64,000 nucleotides of DNA, taken from contig NZ_QVMK01000006.1 in assembly GCF_010500995.1 (NCBI RefSeq), positions 1 to 64,000 of the forward strand. The letters are read 5' to 3'. Position 1 is the first letter of the stretch, and each line of letters starts with the position of its first letter. This document shows positions 54,426-63,878 of the stretch, piece by piece. Source of the DNA: Bacteroides sp. 224. Lineage in GTDB: Bacteria; Bacteroidota; Bacteroidia; Bacteroidales; Bacteroidaceae. The notes below the pieces were generated by a model. It was not told the origin of the DNA. It saw nothing but the letters and a program-made list of their open reading frames with translations, and searched no databases. A program made the translations under genes and the position numbers.

Positions 54426-56923
54426 GAAATATAATGAAAGCCGCTACGGTAGAAAGTAAATTTCCATTATTGGCTGTTGAACATGACTGTATTATCAGTA
54501 AAGATGCCGATATAACAATTGCTTTTCGAGTAGAGTTACCCGAATTATTTACAGTTACTTCAGCGGAATATGAAGCGATACATGCCTCGTGGTTGAAAGC
54601 TATCAAAGTACTGCCTTTGTATAGTGTGGTACATAAAATGGATTGGTTTGTAAGCGAAAAATATGAGCCGAAAACGGGCGATAGGGATATGAGTTTCCTC
54701 TCCCGCAGTTACGAACGGCACTTCAATGAACGACCTTACTTGAATCATTCCTGTTACCTGTTCCTTACAAAAACGACAAAGGACAGAATGCGTATGCAAA
54801 GTAATTTTTCTACACTTTGTCGTGGGAATATTATCCCGAAAGAGGTAAATAAGGATACAGCGATTAAATTTTTAGAAGCCGTAGGACAGTTTGAGCGTAT
54901 CGTGAATGACAGTGGATTTATCCGTCTCATACGCCTTACCGATGATGAAATAACGGGAACGCCTGAGAATGGAGGACTTATTGAAAAATATTTTGCCCTC
55001 TCATTGGAAGACAGTGCCTGTCTGGAAGATATGGAACTCGGAGCCGACGGTCTTCGCATAGGAAACAAACATGTATGCCTGCATACACTGTCGGATGTAG
55101 AAGATTTGCCAGCTCGGGTGGGAACGGATATGCGGTATGAGAAACTCTCAACCGACCGAAGTGATTGCCTATTGTCATTCGCTTCGCCTGTAGGATTATT
55201 GCTTCCGTGTGACCATATCTATAATCAGTTTTTGTTTTTGGACGATTCGGCGGAAAATTTACGCCGTTTCGAAAAGCAAGCTCGCAATATGCAGTCGCTT
55301 TCCCGTTATTCGCGGGGCAACCAAATTAACAAAGAGTGGGTAGATCAGTATCTGAACGAAGCACACAGTTTCGGACTGACTTCAATTCGGGCGCACTTTA
55401 ATGTGATAGCATGGAGCGAAGACTTGGAAGAACTGCGCCGTATCCGAAACGATGTGGGTAGCCAATTAGCGCTCATGGATTGTAAACCCAGACACAATAC
55501 TGTGGATGCTGCTACGCTCTTTTGGGCTGGTATACCAGGTAATGCAGCGGACTTTCCTGCGGAAGAATCGTTCTATACTTTTATAGAACCTGCACTTTGC
55601 TTTTTTACGGAAGAAACAAACTATCGGAACTCCGTTAGTCCGTTTGGAATTAAAATGTGTGACCGTATCAGTGGAAAACCACTCCATTTGGATATATCCG
55701 ACCTCCCGATGAAAAAAGGAATAATCACGAACCGCAACAAATTTATTTTGGGGCCTTCGGGTTCGGGAAAATCCTTTTTTACCAATCACATGGTACGGCA
55801 ATACCATGAACAGGGTGCACATATTGTGTTAGTAGATACAGGTAATTCCTATCAAGGATTATGTAACCTGATTAACCGCCGAACCAAAGGTGAGGACGGA
55901 ATTTATTATACGTACACGGAAGAAAATCCGATTTCGTTTAATCCGTTTTTTACCGATGATAATGTATTCGACATTGAAAAGCGGGAAAGTATCAAGACGC
56001 TTATCATGACACTTTGGAAACGAGACAATGAACCGCCATCACGGGCGGAGGAAGTTGCCTTGTCCAATGCTGTGAGTCTCTATATCGACCGTTTGAAATA
56101 TGACGAATCCCTCGTTCCCTGCTTTAATTCGTTTTATGAATTTGTAAAACTGGATTATGCTGCAATCCTTGATGGAAAAGGCGTGCGGGAAAAGGATTTT
56201 GACTTGAAAAATTTCCTGAATGTTCTGGAGCCTTATTATAAAGGTGGCGAATATGACTTTCTTCTCAACTCCGACAAGCAGCTTGATTTACTTTCCAAAC
56301 GTTTTATCGTTTTCGAAATTGATGCAATTAAAGACCATGCCATTCTATTTCCTATTGTAACGATTATCATTATGGAAGTTTTTATCAACAAAATGAGGAG
56401 GTTACAAGGTATTCGAAAGGTTATATTAATAGAAGAAGCATGGAAAGCGATTGCCAAAGAAGGTATGGCTTCCTACATAAAATACCTTTATAAAACGGTC
56501 AGAAAATTCTATGGAGAAGCAATTACCGTCACACAGGAAATTGATGACCTTTTGGCTTCGGAGATTGTAAAAGAATCCATTATCAACAACTCCGACTGTA
56601 AAATACTGCTCGATCAGCGTAAGTATATGAACAAGTTCGATGGCATTCAGTCGCTGCTTGGATTGACCGACAAGGAAAAATCACAAATCCTGTCGATTAA
56701 TATGAGCAACCACCCCTCCAGATTATACAAAGAAGTCTGGATCGGATTAGGCGGAGTGCAATCAGCAGTCTATGCGACCGAAGTTTCTACGCAAGAGTAT
56801 CTCACATATACAACCGAAGAAACAGAAAAAATGGAGGTAATGCAGTTAACCGATAAACTCGACGGAAATATTGAATTGGCAATAAAACAACTTGCTGAAA
56901 GCAAGTTGGAAAAGAAAAATTAA
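54422..56923 (+). CDS. traG: TraG, VirB4-type conjugation ATPase
   Basis: This 833-residue ATPase has Walker A GPSGSGKSFFTNHMV near 440-455 and Walker B KVILIEEAWKAI near 665-676, with the N-terminal domain (about 1-400) typical of VirB4/TraG proteins of Bacteroidales. It powers assembly of and transport through the mating channel. It is different from the coupling protein MobC, which has membrane helices and is encoded in the mob operon. It starts inside the end of traF and is followed by a DUF3876 gene 3 bases later. Confidence 0.92.
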   Translation: MRNIMKAATVESKFPLLAVEHDCIISKDADITIAFRVELPELFTVTSAEYEAIHASWLKAIKVLPLYSVVHKMDWFVSEKYEPKTGDRDMSFLSRSYERHFNERPYLNHSCYLFLTKTTKDRMRMQSNFSTLCRGNIIPKEVNKDTAIKFLEAVGQFERIVNDSGFIRLIRLTDDEITGTPENGGLIEKYFALSLEDSACLEDMELGADGLRIGNKHVCLHTLSDVEDLPARVGTDMRYEKLSTDRSDCLLSFASPVGLLLPCDHIYNQFLFLDDSAENLRRFEKQARNMQSLSRYSRGNQINKEWVDQYLNEAHSFGLTSIRAHFNVIAWSEDLEELRRIRNDVGSQLALMDCKPRHNTVDAATLFWAGIPGNAADFPAEESFYTFIEPALCFFTEETNYRNSVSPFGIKMCDRISGKPLHLDISDLPMKKGIITNRNKFILGPSGSGKSFFTNHMVRQYHEQGAHIVLVDTGNSYQGLCNLINRRTKGEDGIYYTYTEENPISFNPFFTDDNVFDIEKRESIKTLIMTLWKRDNEPPSRAEEVALSNAVSLYIDRLKYDESLVPCFNSFYEFVKLDYAAILDGKGVREKDFDLKNFLNVLEPYYKGGEYDFLLNSDKQLDLLSKRFIVFEIDAIKDHAILFPIVTIIIMEVFINKMRRLQGIRKVILIEEAWKAIAKEGMASYIKYLYKTVRKFYGEAITVTQEIDDLLASEIVKESIINNSDCKILLDQRKYMNKFDGIQSLLGLTDKEKSQILSINMSNHPSRLYKEVWIGLGGVQSAVYATEVSTQEYLTYTTEETEKMEVMQLTDKLDGNIELAIKQLAESKLEKKN

Positions 56924-56926
56924 GCC

Positions 56927-57262
56927 ATGAACAGGCTATTGTCCGAATACGAGCGTATCTCGAAAAGTGACCTGATGACACCTTTGTTGAACGATTTTTC
57001 ATTATGGGATGTGAAAGGGAAGTGGGTCAGCCGTGAAGGCTCCCCTTCCATTCATATCTTCCGCAACAAAGGTTACCGCTATGGAGGCTATTGTATAGAG
57101 CTATCCTATCGGAACAACGCCGTCTTCCGATGCCCTATAAAAAGATATTTACGTCATGTTCGGTATTTTAACCTGTATGGTTTTGTAGGGCTTTCCTATG
57201 ATAGGGAACGCGATGTACTTCACCTGAGCGATTTCGGGAACTATTACAGGGCAGAGGATTAG
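56927..57262 (+). CDS. traH: DUF3876 protein (TraH position)
   Basis: This 111-residue basic protein has no signal peptide. It contains LLNDFSLWDVKGKWVSREGSPSIHIFRNKGYRYGGYCIELSYRN (about 22-65), the DUF3876 signature, found between traG and traI in many Bacteroidales elements. The strand-rich pattern suggests a small lipocalin-like barrel, which is inference. Its role in transfer is unknown. Confidence 0.75.
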   Translation: MNRLLSEYERISKSDLMTPLLNDFSLWDVKGKWVSREGSPSIHIFRNKGYRYGGYCIELSYRNNAVFRCPIKRYLRHVRYFNLYGFVGLSYDRERDVLHLSDFGNYYRAED

Positions 57263-57314
57263 CAAATCCTCTCCCTTTCAAAATGAATGTATTAAAAATT
57301 TAATTATTAAAAAT

Positions 57315-57935
57315 ATGAAACAATTTCTTTTAATAGTATGCGTAGCGCTGTTGGGTTTCTCCCATCAGGCAAAAGCGCAATGGGTTGTAACAGACCCGAC
57401 CAACCTTGTACAGAATGTTATCAGTGCAGTACAAGGTACAACTACGGCTACCAACATGATAGGCAATGTTCAAGAAAGTATCAAGATTTACAAACAAGGT
57501 AAGGAATTTTACGATGCGTTAAAATCAGTCAACAACTTAATTAAAGATGCACGCAAAGTAAAAAAGACAATCGAAATGGTTAGTGAAATCACGGATATCT
57601 ATGTGAATGGCTTTAATAAAATGGTAAGTGATCCGAATTTTACGGTAAATGAATTGGCGGCTATTTCAACAGGGTATGCCAAACTGCTGGAGGAAGGAGG
57701 TGCATTGGTAACAGAATTGAAAAACATTGTTACTGCAGGCAACGGTCTTTCGATGACGGATAAAGAGCGGATGGAAATGATTGATGATATTCACGCCAAA
57801 ATGCTGGAATATCGCAATCTCACGCGCTATTTTACCAACCAAAGTATTTCCATTTCATACATACGGAGTAAAGAAAAGGGCGACACCGAACGTGTACGTG
57901 CTCTTTACGGAAGTCCGTCAGAAAGATATTGGTAA
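57315..57935 (+). CDS. traI: TraI (DUF4141), periplasmic VirB5-like
   Basis: This 206-residue protein has a signal peptide (about 1-22, ending HQAKAQ) and a helical body with many Asn and Ser. MIGNVQESIKIYKQGKEFYDALKSVNNLIKDARK lies near 51-85. It matches DUF4141/TraI of Bacteroidales elements and the VirB5 position. It is one base away from traJ, whose ATG starts at 57937, so the two are coupled. Confidence 0.8.
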   Translation: MKQFLLIVCVALLGFSHQAKAQWVVTDPTNLVQNVISAVQGTTTATNMIGNVQESIKIYKQGKEFYDALKSVNNLIKDARKVKKTIEMVSEITDIYVNGFNKMVSDPNFTVNELAAISTGYAKLLEEGGALVTELKNIVTAGNGLSMTDKERMEMIDDIHAKMLEYRNLTRYFTNQSISISYIRSKEKGDTERVRALYGSPSERYW

Positions 57936-57936
57936 T

Positions 57937-59040
57937 ATGGTAATGTTAGCAATAGATTTTTCCAGCCTGCACGAGATTCTTCGGAATCTGTACATGAACA
58001 TGATGCCTCTTTGTGCCGATATGATTGGAATAGCTAAGGGGATTGCGGGCTTGGGTGCATTATTTTATGTTGCCTACCGCGTATGGAAGTCGCTCGCCTC
58101 TGCCGAACCGATAGATGTATTCCCTTTGCTTCGTCCGTTCGCTATCGGACTTTGCATAATGTTCTTTCCTACACTGGTACTCAATACTATCAATGGCGTA
58201 ATGTCGCCTGTTGTGCAGGGAACTCATAAAATAATGGAAGACCAAATGGTCAATGTAGAAGCATTGCAAGCTAAAAAAGATGCGCTCGAATACGATGCTC
58301 GGGTACGTGCAGGCAAGGAATGGCTCGTCAACAGCGATGAGTATGATAAAAAAATGGACGAACTGGGTATAAGGCAGCTTCCGGAGATAGTCAGTATGGG
58401 TGCGGAAAAAATGTGGTATGAGATTAAGATGTGGTTCCGACAGTTGGTCAGGGATTTTTTCGAACTCCTGTACAATGCCGCAGGGCTGACAATTGATACG
58501 CTTAGAACTTTTTTCCTTATTGTATTGGCAATTTTGGGACCGCTGGCATTTGCCATATCCATTTACGACGGCTTTCAATCTACACTTACAGGCTGGATAT
58601 CCCGCTATATTGCAGTATATCTATGGTTGCCTGTGTCGGATATTTTTTCTGCCGTTCTCTCTAAAATTCAAGAGTTGATGCTCATAATAGATATTACAGC
58701 CCTTGAAGATCCGAGTTATATACCTGACGAATCAAATGGGGTATATATCATATTCATGATTATTGGTATCATTGGTTACTTCTCCATTCCGACCGTATCC
58801 GAATGGATTATTCAGGCAGGAGGCATGGGCAGTGCAACACGTGGAGTAAACCGTGCGGCGGTAATTTCAGCGGGTGTTGCGGGTGCAGCCGCAGGTAATG
58901 CGATGGGACGGATGAAGAATCTGGCAGGAAGTGTGTTTTCGCGTAAATCTTCAGGAGGAAATGATGACACAGGTTCTCCAAGCGGGCAAAATTTGAATAC
59001 GCAGGGCGGCAATTCTTCAGGAGGTTATGGTGCTTCATAA
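57937..59040 (+). CDS. traJ: TraJ, polytopic VirB6-like membrane protein
   Basis: From the ATG at 57937 the product is 367 residues; longer frames overlap traI. It has about five or six membrane helices, including GIAKGIAGLGALFYVAYRVW, DVFPLLRPFAIGLCIMFFPTLVL, TIDTLRTFFLIVLAILGPLAFAISIY and GVYIIFMIIGIIGYFSIPTVSEW. The end is Gly/Ser/Asn-rich. The plan fits TraJ of Bacteroidales and VirB6 of other type IV secretion systems, which form the inner-membrane channel. Confidence 0.85.
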   Translation: MVMLAIDFSSLHEILRNLYMNMMPLCADMIGIAKGIAGLGALFYVAYRVWKSLASAEPIDVFPLLRPFAIGLCIMFFPTLVLNTINGVMSPVVQGTHKIMEDQMVNVEALQAKKDALEYDARVRAGKEWLVNSDEYDKKMDELGIRQLPEIVSMGAEKMWYEIKMWFRQLVRDFFELLYNAAGLTIDTLRTFFLIVLAILGPLAFAISIYDGFQSTLTGWISRYIAVYLWLPVSDIFSAVLSKIQELMLIIDITALEDPSYIPDESNGVYIIFMIIGIIGYFSIPTVSEWIIQAGGMGSATRGVNRAAVISAGVAGAAAGNAMGRMKNLAGSVFSRKSSGGNDDTGSPSGQNLNTQGGNSSGGYGAS

Positions 59041-59068
59041 GTTATTCACTAATTAATCAATTAAAAAA

Positions 59069-59692
59069 ATGGAATTTAAAAGTTTAAAAAACATTGAAAG
59101 CAGTTTCAAGCAGATAAGGGTTATTGCCTTTGCATTTCTCGTACTGTGTGCAGGGATAACAGGTTATGCCCTCTGGAACTCGTATAGCTTTGCGGAAGCG
59201 CAACGGCAGAAAATATATGTATTAGATGAAGGTAAATCACTAATGCTGGCTCTTTCTCAGGACTTATCACAAAACCGCCCTGTGGAGGCAAAAGAACATG
59301 TAAAACGTTTTCACGAACTGTTTTTCACGCTTTCGCCCGACCGTTCAGCGATAGAATCCAATATCAACCGTGCTTTGTTCCTTGTGGATAAAAGTGCCTT
59401 TGCCTATTATCAGGACTTGCAGGAAAAAGGGTATTACAACCGTATCGTTTCGGGTAATATCAATCAAATGCTGTTGGTCGATTCGGTGGCTCTTGATATG
59501 GAAATCTATCCTTACCGCATGAAAACATACGCTCGGCAACGGATTATCCGTGAAAGTAATATTACAGAGCGAAGTCTTGTAACCCACTGTAACCTGATTA
59601 ATTCGGTGCGTTCGGACAATAACCCGCACGGTTTTACGATGGAGAAGTTTGAAATTATCGAAAACCGCGACTTGCGGACAATAGCAAGGTAA
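59069..59692 (+). CDS. traK: TraK, VirB8-like
   Basis: This 207-residue protein has one membrane helix (IRVIAFAFLVLCAGITGYALW, about 16-37) and a periplasmic domain with NTF2-like features (AKEHVKRFHELFFTLSPDRSAIESNINRALFLVD, about 72-108). The layout and position match VirB8/TraK, an assembly factor of the inner-membrane complex. It lies 28 bases after traJ and 5 bases before traL. Confidence 0.85.
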   Translation: MEFKSLKNIESSFKQIRVIAFAFLVLCAGITGYALWNSYSFAEAQRQKIYVLDEGKSLMLALSQDLSQNRPVEAKEHVKRFHELFFTLSPDRSAIESNINRALFLVDKSAFAYYQDLQEKGYYNRIVSGNINQMLLVDSVALDMEIYPYRMKTYARQRIIRESNITERSLVTHCNLINSVRSDNNPHGFTMEKFEIIENRDLRTIAR

Positions 59693-59697
59693 CAATT

Positions 59698-59988
59698 ATG
59701 ATAAGGAAGAAAATCAGAGCTGCCACAGAGTGGCTGGAAGACCGTTTGAGATTCCTCTGCGGGTCATTGTCGCCCGATGGGCGGATAATCGTAATCCTTT
59801 CCATGTTTTTAATTCTGACTGTATTATCAATCTATTTTTCTATTTCGTCTATTTACCGTTTCGGTAAGGACTCGGGAGAAAAGATACAGATACAGCACAT
59901 TGAGCAATTACAATTGGAATTAGGACAGAAACAATCCGAACTGGATAGTATAAAACAGATTAACATTATTGATTATGAACGAGAATAA
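59698..59988 (+). CDS. traL: TraL (DUF3989)
   Basis: This 96-residue protein has a basic cytoplasmic start (MIRKKIRAATEWLEDRLRFLCG), one membrane helix (IIVILSMFLILTVLSIYFSIS, about 29-50) and a short periplasmic coiled coil rich in Gln and Glu. It matches TraL/DUF3989. The stop overlaps the start of traM by 14 bases. Its role is unknown; it may join TraK to TraM. Confidence 0.8.
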   Translation: MIRKKIRAATEWLEDRLRFLCGSLSPDGRIIVILSMFLILTVLSIYFSISSIYRFGKDSGEKIQIQHIEQLQLELGQKQSELDSIKQINIIDYERE

Positions 59989-61282
59989 AAAAGAGAATAA
60001 TAAGTCTGAAGGGAAAAAGAAAGAACTTACCCCCGGACAATTACAACAAAGGAAGAAAATGATTGTCTTCCCGCTCTTGTTCCTCCTCTTTGCAGGCTGT
60101 ATGTGGCTGATATTCGCACCTAAAGGAGGCGATACGGGAGAAGAACAGAGGGACGGATTCAATACCGACCTTCCCACGCCTAATGAAAGCGGAATCATTT
60201 CCGATAAACGTGAAGCCTATATGCAGGAAGCCATGCAGGATAAGAAGAATGAAAAACGGCGTAGCCTTCAAGACTTCGCCTTTATGCTCGGAGAAGAACA
60301 ACAACCCAAAGTAGAAGAAGAACGTCAAGCTGGCGTTGTTCTGACTTCGCCTGATAATTCGGATAATCAAAGTTCCGTACCCCCTTCCCGAAGTGCAATC
60401 CAATCTTCGGCTCATGCTTATCAGGATGTAAACCGCCAATTAGGCAGCTGGTATGAACAATCTGCAACAGAAACGGATGAACAGACAGAAATGGAAGGAC
60501 GTATCGAGGAACTCGAACGTAAACTGCAGGAGAAAAGCGAAATGGACAATCAGTTGGCGCTCATTGAAAAATCCTACGAAATTGCCGCTCGTTATATGCC
60601 CGCGCAAGATGGAGGTCAAGCACAGGCAGTAGAAATTACTCCTGCAAGCACAAATAAAAAAGCCAATGCCACACCTGTTAATGGAGTTCGCGAAAATGTA
60701 GTTTCTCGTCTTTCTGCTCCCATATCCGATTCTGTCTTTGTCGAAGAATTTACCAAGGAACGAAATTGGGGTTTTGCCACTATTGGGAATAGAGATAATG
60801 CAGATGATAAGAACAGTATATTTGCCTGTATCCACAAAACGGTAACAGTAACCAGTGGTCAGGAAGTACAAATACGTCTTTTAGAACCTATACAGGCGGG
60901 TAAGTGTGTAATTCCGAAAAACACGATTCTTTCGGGGATGGCAAGGATAAATGGCGAACGGTTGGAGATTACTCTTAACGCGGTACAATACGCAGGAATG
61001 GTTATTCCGATTGAGCTCCTTGTTTACGACATGGACGGCAACCAAGGTATCAATGTGCCAGGGTCGGAAGAACTCAACGCAATTAAAGAAGTTGCGGCTA
61101 ATATGGGAACGTCGATGGGGAGTTCAATCACTATTACCGATGATGCAGGCTCGCAACTTTTAGCCGATCTCGGTCGAAGTGCCATACAAGGAACTTCGCA
61201 GTATATCGGAAAGAAAATGAGGGTAGTAAAAGTAACACTCAAAGCTGGTTATAAAATCATGCTTCTGCCTGAACTCAAATAA
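59975..61282 (+). CDS. traM: TraM, VirB10-like
   Basis: From the ATG at 59975 the product is 435 residues; a TTG 6 bases earlier is not needed. It has a Lys-rich cytoplasmic tail (about 1-30), one membrane helix (MIVFPLLFLLFAGCMWLIFAP, about 29-48), a long acidic linker with coiled coil (about 55-200), and a C-terminal beta-barrel domain (about 260-430). It is the Bacteroidales TraM/VirB10 that links the inner and outer membranes. It overlaps traL by 14 bases. Confidence 0.85.
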   Translation: MNENKKENNKSEGKKKELTPGQLQQRKKMIVFPLLFLLFAGCMWLIFAPKGGDTGEEQRDGFNTDLPTPNESGIISDKREAYMQEAMQDKKNEKRRSLQDFAFMLGEEQQPKVEEERQAGVVLTSPDNSDNQSSVPPSRSAIQSSAHAYQDVNRQLGSWYEQSATETDEQTEMEGRIEELERKLQEKSEMDNQLALIEKSYEIAARYMPAQDGGQAQAVEITPASTNKKANATPVNGVRENVVSRLSAPISDSVFVEEFTKERNWGFATIGNRDNADDKNSIFACIHKTVTVTSGQEVQIRLLEPIQAGKCVIPKNTILSGMARINGERLEITLNAVQYAGMVIPIELLVYDMDGNQGINVPGSEELNAIKEVAANMGTSMGSSITITDDAGSQLLADLGRSAIQGTSQYIGKKMRVVKVTLKAGYKIMLLPELK

Positions 61283-61315
61283 ATACAATTAATAACTAAT
61301 AAAAAAGAATTTCAA

Positions 61316-62248
61316 ATGAAACAATTATTTTTTACGCTCGCTTTTATAGCGGCAGTTTTTACAGCAAACGCGCAGGTAAGCGAAAACAATTCGCCTTCGA
61401 CAGGGGATTATTACGAGGGGTTGACTCGACCTTTGACTTTTGAGCGAATGATACCGCCTTACGGATTGGAGGTAACCTTTAATAAGACAGTGCATGTTAT
61501 TTTTCCTTCAGCAATCAGGTATGTAGATTTGGGGAGTAATGATTTAATTGCAGCTAAAGCCGATGGAACGGAAAACGTTTTGCGTGTGAAAGCCGCCCTG
61601 CGTGATTTTTCAAGGGAAAGCAATATAGCAGTCATTACCGAAGATGGAGCATATTATACTTTTAATGTAAAATATGCTGATGAACCTGTAAAGCTATCGG
61701 TTGAAATGACCGACTTTATCCACGATGGAGAGGCGGTAAATCGACCGAATAATTCGATGGAAATTTACATGCAGGAACTTGGGCAGGAATCGCCGCTGTT
61801 GGTCAAACTGATTATGAAGTCTATCTATAAAAATAATGATAGAGAAATCAAGCATATCGGTTCGAAACGTTTCGGGATTCAATATCTGTTAAAAGGAATT
61901 TATTCGCACAACGACTTGCTTTATTTTCATGTCCAACTGAAAAATTCTTCGAATGTTCCTTTTGATATCGACTATATTACTTTTAAGATAGTTGATAAAA
62001 AAGTGGCGAAACGGACAGCTATTCAGGAACAAGTGGTATCTCCGCTCCGTGCACATAACTTCGTTATGCTTGTCAAAGGCAAAACAACAGAACGGACAAT
62101 CTTTACATTACCTAAATTCACGATTCCTGACGACAAGCACTTAATCGTTGAATTATATGAGAAAGAGGGCGGTCGCCACCAATCTTTTTATGTAGAGAAT
62201 GTCGATTTGGTTCGGGCTAAAGTAATTAACGAATTAAAAACGAAGTAA
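61316..62248 (+). CDS. traN: TraN (DUF4138), VirB9-like
   Basis: This 310-residue protein has a signal peptide (about 1-19, ending FTANAQ). The body is strand-rich, with TFERMIPPYGLEVTFNKTVHVIFPSAIRYVDLGSNDLIAAKADGTENVLRVKAA (about 39-93), the DUF4138 pattern. With TraM it would form the periplasmic core of the channel, as VirB9 does. It lies 33 bases after traM and 2 bases before traO. Confidence 0.85.
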   Translation: MKQLFFTLAFIAAVFTANAQVSENNSPSTGDYYEGLTRPLTFERMIPPYGLEVTFNKTVHVIFPSAIRYVDLGSNDLIAAKADGTENVLRVKAALRDFSRESNIAVITEDGAYYTFNVKYADEPVKLSVEMTDFIHDGEAVNRPNNSMEIYMQELGQESPLLVKLIMKSIYKNNDREIKHIGSKRFGIQYLLKGIYSHNDLLYFHVQLKNSSNVPFDIDYITFKIVDKKVAKRTAIQEQVVSPLRAHNFVMLVKGKTTERTIFTLPKFTIPDDKHLIVELYEKEGGRHQSFYVENVDLVRAKVINELKTK

Positions 62249-62250
62249 CA

Positions 62251-62835
62251 ATGAAGAAGATTTTATTTTTCTTTTCGCTGGTGTTGTGCTTTGCCCTGAC
62301 GGACAGGGCACACGCTCAGCGTGCTTTGTCCGACATGCGAGGTTTGGAAATCCGAAGCGGAATGGTGGACGGATTCCATAGTAAAGACAAACACAATGAA
62401 CTTGGATATTACTTTGGGGCGGCAATGACAACCTATACACGTAACGCCAATAAGTGGGTGTTTGGTGCGGAGTTCTTGCACCGTTATTATCCTTACAAAG
62501 ACGGACGGTTACCGCTTTCGCAGTTTACAGGAGAAGGAGGTTATTATTACAAATTCTTATCCGACCACAGTAAAACGGTGTTTTTCTCTATTGGAGCTTC
62601 GGCATTGGCTGGCTACGAAACTATCAATTGGGGAGAAAAGTTGCTTTATGATGGAGCAACCATTCGAAACGAGGATAATTTCCTTTATGGCGGCGCAATC
62701 ACTCTGGAAATGGAAGTCTATCTTGCCGACCGAATAATACTATTATTATCGGGTCGGGAACGAGCGCTTTGGGGAACCTCTGCCGATAAGTTCCACTTTC
62801 AATTCGGATTCGGACTAAAATATATAATCAATTAA
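62251..62835 (+). CDS. traO: TraO, outer-membrane-type protein
   Basis: This 194-residue protein has a signal peptide (about 1-23, ending AHAQ) and a body of alternating strands with aromatic ends, such as ELGYYFGAAMTTYTRNANKWVFGAEFLHRYYPY and FHFQFGFGLKYIIN. This is an outer-membrane beta-barrel pattern with a C-terminal strand. It matches TraO of Bacteroidales conjugation operons. TraP (primase-like), which often follows traO, is missing here. Confidence 0.8.
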   Translation: MKKILFFFSLVLCFALTDRAHAQRALSDMRGLEIRSGMVDGFHSKDKHNELGYYFGAAMTTYTRNANKWVFGAEFLHRYYPYKDGRLPLSQFTGEGGYYYKFLSDHSKTVFFSIGASALAGYETINWGEKLLYDGATIRNEDNFLYGGAITLEMEVYLADRIILLLSGRERALWGTSADKFHFQFGFGLKYIIN

Positions 62836-62842
62836 AAACAGA

Positions 62843-63280
62843 ATGACAATGAAAAAAACATTAGCATATTTTTTATACACGCTACTGCTTGCAGCAGTAG
62901 TATGTGCCTGTAGTGACGATTTGGATATTCAGCAGGCTTATAGATTTGACCTTGTTACTATGCCCATCCAGAAAAGAATCGCTAAAGGAGAGGTGGCAGA
63001 AATTCGATGCCAATTGGTAAAGGAGGGGAAATTCGAGCAGGCTCAATTCTTTATCAGATATTTTCAACCTGACGGAGTTGGCATACTGCGGATGGACAAC
63101 GGGGTAACATTCAAACCGAATGATTTATATCCGTTAGACAGTACTACATTCAGGCTTTATTACACTTCACAATGTAGTGACCAACAGGTTATTGATGTGT
63201 ATATCGAAGATAATTTCGGGCAGGTCGTACAAAAAACTTTCAGTTGGCAGAGTGATAACGGGGAGGATAAAGATGAATAA
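62843..63280 (+). CDS. traQ: TraQ (DUF3872), exported lipoprotein
   Basis: This 145-residue protein has a lipoprotein-like signal (LLLAAVVCAC, Cys near 22-24). A strand-rich Ig-like domain (about 35-130) contains FFIRYFQPDGVGILRMDNGVTF. It matches DUF3872/TraQ. It follows traO by 7 bases, with no primase gene between, and its stop lies 8 bases inside the next gene. The ATG at 62843 has a second in-frame ATG two codons later that could also serve. Confidence 0.8.
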   Translation: MTMKKTLAYFLYTLLLAAVVCACSDDLDIQQAYRFDLVTMPIQKRIAKGEVAEIRCQLVKEGKFEQAQFFIRYFQPDGVGILRMDNGVTFKPNDLYPLDSTTFRLYYTSQCSDQQVIDVYIEDNFGQVVQKTFSWQSDNGEDKDE

Positions 63281-63821
63281 AATGGGGCGATTCACAAGAT
63301 TTAAGAATATGAGTGTGAATGATGAAAAATTTACACCTCAATACGCTGTTCTGCCGATATTAAAGTACTTACCGAAAGATAAAATCGTTTGGTGTCCGTT
63401 CGATACGAAGAACAGCGAGTTCGTGATTGCTTTACAAGAAAACGGATTTGAAATTGTGTTTTCTCATATTACCACAGGTGAGGACTTTTTTGAATACGAG
63501 CCTGAAAAGTGGGATATTATCGTTTCAAATCCTCCATTCAGCAATAAAAAAGGAGTCTTTGAACGGTGTTTAAATTTCGGGAAACCGTTTGCCTTGTTAA
63601 TGTCCAATTTGTGGCTTAGCGATATTTCTCCAAGTAAACTTTTCAAAAACAAGGAACTGCAACTTCTTCTATTTAATAAACGGATTCAATACGATGAAAA
63701 GAACAGAATCCCTTTCGGTTCAAGTTATTTTTGTCACAAATTGCTTCCCAAACAGATTATTTTTGAAGAATTGGAAGTGATAAAAGGGCAATACAGCAGA
63801 ATGTATCAGGATTTTAAATAA
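63273..63821 (+). CDS. small NPPF-motif methyltransferase-like protein
   Basis: From the ATG at 63273 (overlapping traQ by 8 bases; a longer frame starting at 63177 is rejected) the product is 182 residues. WDIIVSNPPFSNKKGVFERCLNFGKPFALLM (about 88-120) contains the NPPF motif of N6-adenine methyltransferases. WCPFDTKNSEFVIALQENGFEIVFSHITTGEDFF (about 45-78) stands where the AdoMet motif would be, without the usual glycine-rich loop. The protein is short for a DNA methylase. It is found beside traQ in many Bacteroidales elements; anti-restriction or DNA modification is inferred. Confidence 0.7.
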   Translation: MNKMGRFTRFKNMSVNDEKFTPQYAVLPILKYLPKDKIVWCPFDTKNSEFVIALQENGFEIVFSHITTGEDFFEYEPEKWDIIVSNPPFSNKKGVFERCLNFGKPFALLMSNLWLSDISPSKLFKNKELQLLLFNKRIQYDEKNRIPFGSSYFCHKLLPKQIIFEELEVIKGQYSRMYQDFK

Positions 63822-63830
63822 CCTTAATCA

Positions 63831-63868
63831 GCAAGCATTCGAAATATTTCGGGTGCTTGCTTTATTTG
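63831..63868 (+). terminator. terminator after the methyltransferase-like gene
   Basis: GCAAGCA (63831-63837) pairs with TGCTTGC (63854-63860). Inside them TT-GG wobble pairs and the self-complementary CGAAATATTTCG complete one long stem. TTTATTTG follows. It ends the tra transcript 10 bases after the gene at 63821. Confidence 0.85.
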
Positions 63869-63878
63869 CAAATAGATA